Assembly (NCBI RefSeq): GCF_900101685.1
Contig: NZ_FMZZ01000001.1
Coordinates: 620,001 to 684,000, forward strand
DNA: 64,000 bases
Direction of reading: 5' to 3'
Origin: Actinokineospora iranica
Lineage (GTDB): Bacteria > Actinomycetota > Actinomycetes > Mycobacteriales > Pseudonocardiaceae
The position numbers and the translations under genes are program-made. Of this stretch, positions 61,208 through 64,000 are shown piece by piece (within the stretch, counting starts at the first letter, position 1; each line of letters starts with the position of its first letter). The notes under the pieces were generated by a model, which saw only the letters and a program-made list of their open reading frames with translations, was not told the DNA's origin and ran no database searches.

Positions 61208-62719
61208 TCACGGCGCCTGCAGGCCGGGGCTGCCCGCCTGGATCACGTAGCTCCGCACGGTCTTGATCGGGTAGTCCCGCACGGTCACCCGGTCGAGGGC
61301 GCGGAAGTCCACGGTCATCTGGGTCGGCGTGGTGACCGTGCGGACGTAGCCGCGCTGGTTCTTGTAGAACTTGACGTGCGGGTTCAGGCTCGACAGGCCG
61401 GTCTCGGCCGCGTTTCCGTCGCCGCCGGAGGTGATCGACGTGGTGACCAGCTCGGTGCCGATGACCCGGTTCTGGGTGGTGTAGTCGGCCATGAGGTTGC
61501 TCGCCCAGGAGCGGTGCACGTCGCCGGTGAGCACGACGGTGCTGGTGTTGCCCTGCGCCTCCCAGCCCTGCTGGAGCCGACGCCGGTTCGCGGTGTAGCC
61601 GTCCCAGGAGTCCATGCTCTTGGCCCCGTCGGCGCTGGCGAGCTTCTGCGCGAAGAACACCTGCTGCCCGATCAGGTCCCAGGTGCCCAGGTGCCGGCCC
61701 ATGCCGTTGAGCAGCCAGGACTCCTGCGCTGCCCCGGTCAGCGTGCGGGCCGGGTCGTCCGCGGCGGCGCAGACCTTCGTGCCGTCGCCGCAGGCCTGGT
61801 CGTCGCGGTACTGGCGGGTGTCGAGCATGTGCAGCGTGGCCAGGCTCCCCCACCGGAGCCTGCGGTAGAGCTGCATGTTCTCGTTGACCGGGGCCTGCGC
61901 GGCCCGCAGCGGCATGTGCTCGTAGTAGGCCTTGTACGCGGCGGCGCGGCGGGCCCGGAAGTCACCGGCGGGCGAGGTGTCGTTGCGGACCAGGTTGGCG
62001 TAGTTGTTCTCGACCTCGTGGTCGTCCCAGACAACCGCCCATGGCGCGATGGCGTGCGCGGCCTGCAGGTCGACGTCGCGCTTGTACAGCGCGTGCCGCA
62101 CGCGGTAGTTCGCCAGCGTGCTGATCTCCGTGGACGGCACGTGCGAGCGCACCCCGGACGAGCCTGCGCCGCCTTCGTAGATGTAGTCGCCGAGGTGCAG
62201 GATCAGGTCGGGGCGCTCCTCGGCCATCCGCCGGTACGCGGTGAAGTACCCGGCCTCGTAGTGCGAGCAGGACGCGAACAGCATGGTCAGCGCCGGGCTC
62301 GTCCCGGTGGCGGGCGCGGTCAGCGCCCGGCCCACCTGCGAGATGTGGCCCGCGGCGCGGAACCGGTACCAGTACTCGCGCCCGGCTTGGAGCCCGGTCA
62401 CCTCGACGTGCACGCTGTGCGCCGAGCCCTGTTCCGCGGTCACCGAGCCGGTGCGCGCCAACTGGGTGAAGTTCTGGTCGTCGGCCACCTGCCATTCCAC
62501 GGTGACCGAGGCGCTGGACATGCCGCCGAGCCCGTCGGCGTTGAGCGGGCTCGGCGCCAGCCGGGTCCAGATCACGAAGCCGTCCGCGGCGGGCTCGCCG
62601 GACGCGACCCCCAGCGTGAACGGGTAGGCGATGGCGTGGGCCGTGCCTGAGCTGAGCAGGGTGGCGCCCGCTCCGGCGAGCCCACCGATCAGGAACGTCC
62701 GTCGTTGCAGTCGGGTCAT
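61208..62719 (-). CDS. phoD: PhoD-type alkaline phosphatase/phosphodiesterase
   Basis: The product is 503 residues. The twin-arginine signal is RLQRRTFLIGGLAGAG, cleaved after AHA. An N-terminal fibronectin-like domain (about 30-130) precedes the metallophosphatase core: LFASCSHYEAGYFTAYRRMA, ILHLGDYIYEGG, VVWDDHEVENNYANL, LDTRQYRDDQ and VVLTGDVHRSWASNL. It should release phosphate outside the cell. No Pho-box sequence was found by eye in the short upstream region. The secreted beta-repeat protein follows 13 bases downstream. Confidence 0.9.
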   Translation of the reverse strand: MTRLQRRTFLIGGLAGAGATLLSSGTAHAIAYPFTLGVASGEPAADGFVIWTRLAPSPLNADGLGGMSSASVTVEWQVADDQNFTQLARTGSVTAEQGSAHSVHVEVTGLQAGREYWYRFRAAGHISQVGRALTAPATGTSPALTMLFASCSHYEAGYFTAYRRMAEERPDLILHLGDYIYEGGAGSSGVRSHVPSTEISTLANYRVRHALYKRDVDLQAAHAIAPWAVVWDDHEVENNYANLVRNDTSPAGDFRARRAAAYKAYYEHMPLRAAQAPVNENMQLYRRLRWGSLATLHMLDTRQYRDDQACGDGTKVCAAADDPARTLTGAAQESWLLNGMGRHLGTWDLIGQQVFFAQKLASADGAKSMDSWDGYTANRRRLQQGWEAQGNTSTVVLTGDVHRSWASNLMADYTTQNRVIGTELVTTSITSGGDGNAAETGLSSLNPHVKFYKNQRGYVRTVTTPTQMTVDFRALDRVTVRDYPIKTVRSYVIQAGSPGLQAP

Positions 62720-62920
62720 GCGACCGTTCTTACGACCCGCCCACTAGGTGATCCAGACCCCACACGAACTGTTCACGCGATGTCTGCCCCGGTGAGCGCC
62801 ACCGGACGAGAGCGCGCGGTTGACAGATCGGGAAACCGACGGCTCCGGCGAACCGCAGAGTCCACTGTGGACCATTCGGGCGCCTGGCATAGTCCCGGCC
62901 GGACTGGGTAGCCCGCAGCC

Positions 62921-63448
62921 GTGACGACGACCGACACCGCCGCCCCGCTGCGCCGCTTCGCCCGACACGTGAAGCGGGCGTACTCGGACGGGCACGACCG
63001 ACCGCTGCTCGGATACTCCGCGGTGCTCGCCGCCTACACCGGCCTGGTCGGCCTGGCCGCCGTGATCGGCCGGGCACGCGGCGCCCGGCTGCCGGAGAGG
63101 TTCAGCGCGCAGGACACGATCCTGCTGTGCGCGGCGACGCACAAGGCCAGCAGGCTGCTGTCGAAGGAGGCGGTGACCAGCCCGCTGCGGGCCCCGTTCA
63201 CCCGCTACGAGAAGGCCACCGGCGAGGCCGAGATCAACGAGGCCGCCCGGGGCAACGGCGCCCAGCACGCGGTCGGCGAACTGCTCACCTGCCCGTTCTG
63301 CCTCGGCGTCTGGGTGGCGACCGGGCTGACCGCGGGCCTGGTCTTCGCGCCCAGGGCGACCCGCCTGGTGACCACCGTGCTGACCGCGGTGGCGGCCTCC
63401 GACACGCTGCAACTCACCTACGACCGGGCCAAGCAACGACTCGCCTAG
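62921..63448 (+). CDS. DUF1360 membrane protein
   Basis: The product is 175 residues from GTG 62921. Hydrophobic helices occur in LGYSAVLAAYTGLVGLAAVI and CPFCLGVWVATGLTAGLV. The latter carries a CPFC pair typical of DUF1360 proteins, and HKASRLLSKEAVTSPLRAPF is also typical. The function is unknown. Its 3' end overlaps the convergent AraC gene by about 35 bases. Confidence 0.85.
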   Translation: MTTTDTAAPLRRFARHVKRAYSDGHDRPLLGYSAVLAAYTGLVGLAAVIGRARGARLPERFSAQDTILLCAATHKASRLLSKEAVTSPLRAPFTRYEKATGEAEINEAARGNGAQHAVGELLTCPFCLGVWVATGLTAGLVFAPRATRLVTTVLTAVAASDTLQLTYDRAKQRLA

Positions 63449-64000
63449 GTGGTTGCGACTGGTTCCGGTAGTCCGTGGGCGAAGTGCCATACGCGGCGCG
63501 GAAAGCGCGGGTGAAGACGCTGTGGCGGGTGAAACCCCAGCGGGCCGCGATGTCCTGGACCGCGACCGCGGCCAGCACCGGGTCGGCCAGGTCGCGGCGG
63601 GCGTTCTCCAGGCGCTCCCGGCGAATCCAGCCGCCGACCGTGCGGCCGTCCGCCTGGAACAGCCGGTGCAGGTAGCTGACCGAGATGTGGTGCGCGGCGG
63701 CGATCGCGCCCGGGGTCAGGCCGGGGTCGGCCAGGTGCTCCCGGATGAACGCCTCGACGCGCGGGACCAGGGCGTGCCCGTGCGCCTGCGGCGCGACGCC
63801 GAGATCGAGGGCCTCGGCGAACAGCGCTGAGACGAGGTCGGCCACCACCGTGCCCAGCCGGGGCCCGTCGCCCGCATGGCAGGCGGCGCGCTGCGCGTCG
63901 AGGTCGGTGAGGAACCCGGCCAGCAGCGCACCGATCCCCGCGCTCGCAGGCATCGGCCTGCCGATCACCCGCTCGACCTGCGCCTGGGGCACCGCCACCA
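63414..64000 (-). CDS. AraC-family regulator (N-terminus cut by window edge)
   Basis: The C-terminal ~190 residues are present. The two-helix-turn-helix AraC domain is at the end: VEAFIREHLADPGLTPGAIA, AAHHISVSYLHRLFQ, AVQDIAARWGFTRHSVFTRA and FRAAYGTSPTDYR. The preceding region (GIGALLAGFLTDLDAQ) fits the AraC-binding-like activators with 'PxxxGVGxLLxxFL'. The true start lies beyond the right edge. Confidence 0.85.
   Translation of the reverse strand, partial: VAVPQAQVERVIGRPMPASAGIGALLAGFLTDLDAQRAACHAGDGPRLGTVVADLVSALFAEALDLGVAPQAHGHALVPRVEAFIREHLADPGLTPGAIAAAHHISVSYLHRLFQADGRTVGGWIRRERLENARRDLADPVLAAVAVQDIAARWGFTRHSVFTRAFRAAYGTSPTDYRNQSQPPRRVVAWPGRR

Overview
The window is a high-GC actinobacterial chromosome segment. 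Codon third positions are almost all G or C, GTG and occasional TTG starts are common, stop/start overlaps of the ATGA or GTGA type are frequent, and Tat and Sec signal peptides, DUF3558-type lipoproteins, a SARP regulator, a MocR regulator and type VII secretion-linked toxins are present. This suggests a filamentous actinomycete, most likely Pseudonocardiales; the family-level guess is inference. No rRNA, tRNA, CRISPR array or complete insertion sequence was recognised. Several genes look frameshifted or truncated, which could reflect real decay or draft-quality sequence in G/C runs.

Region 1 (1-3.3 kb) is a minus-strand operon of a TTG-started SAM methyltransferase, a FemAB/GNAT-like ligase and an MFS exporter cut by the window edge. 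Region 2 (3.8-15.5 kb) is the most unusual part: a minus-strand polymorphic-toxin operon. It is headed by a ~2,100-residue protein with a long Pro/Gly/Gln-rich repeat linker. After the linker come, in order, an ADP-ribosyltransferase-like domain, a His/Cys peptidase-like module, a CdiA-type tRNase-like domain, a second His/Cys module and a RelA/SpoT-like domain. Downstream lie a small candidate immunity gene, a TNT-domain protein, a SitI3-type immunity protein and a larger paralogue with a degraded TNT-like domain fused to a type VII secretion-associated domain. A perfect 15-bp hairpin ends the operon.

Region 3 (15.5-26.4 kb) holds two membrane proteins, an MFS transporter, a cytochrome P450, a SARP activator and a tightly coupled biosynthetic set: a KAS III-like enzyme, an AMP-dependent ligase and a PLP decarboxylase fused to an acyl carrier domain, with a DHA2 exporter upstream. 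The logic resembles carrier-bound amino-acid decarboxylation (VinN/VinL/VinO, BtrK/BtrI). Region 4 (26.4-36.5 kb) mixes a frameshifted lipoprotein, an unknown 288-residue protein, a frameshifted GT20 synthase, two divergent secreted proteins sharing a perfect 21-bp inverted repeat, a PLP beta-synthase/MFS pair and an unknown membrane protein.

Region 5 (36.5-41 kb) carries a PTP-like phosphatase, a 21-residue Cys/Gly peptide gene, and an EF-hand / isopropylmalate-dehydrogenase-like / isochorismatase-like / methyltransferase run followed by an S4 protein. Region 6 (41-50 kb) has a ferredoxin beside a P450 remnant, a DUF4097/RHH pair with an operator-like palindrome, an XRE regulator, a Tat-exported BBE oxidase, a divergent MocR/cystathionine-lyase pair and a divergent secreted-protein/TetR pair. 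Region 7 (50-64 kb) is mainly metabolic and secreted: alpha/beta hydrolase, alpha-carbonic anhydrase, Baeyer-Villiger-type monooxygenase, a Rho-N/ferritin-like/hemerythrin stress-type cluster, an L-amino-acid oxidase, a WGxxGxxG protein, a secreted repeat protein, PhoD phosphatase, a DUF1360 protein and an AraC regulator cut by the edge.
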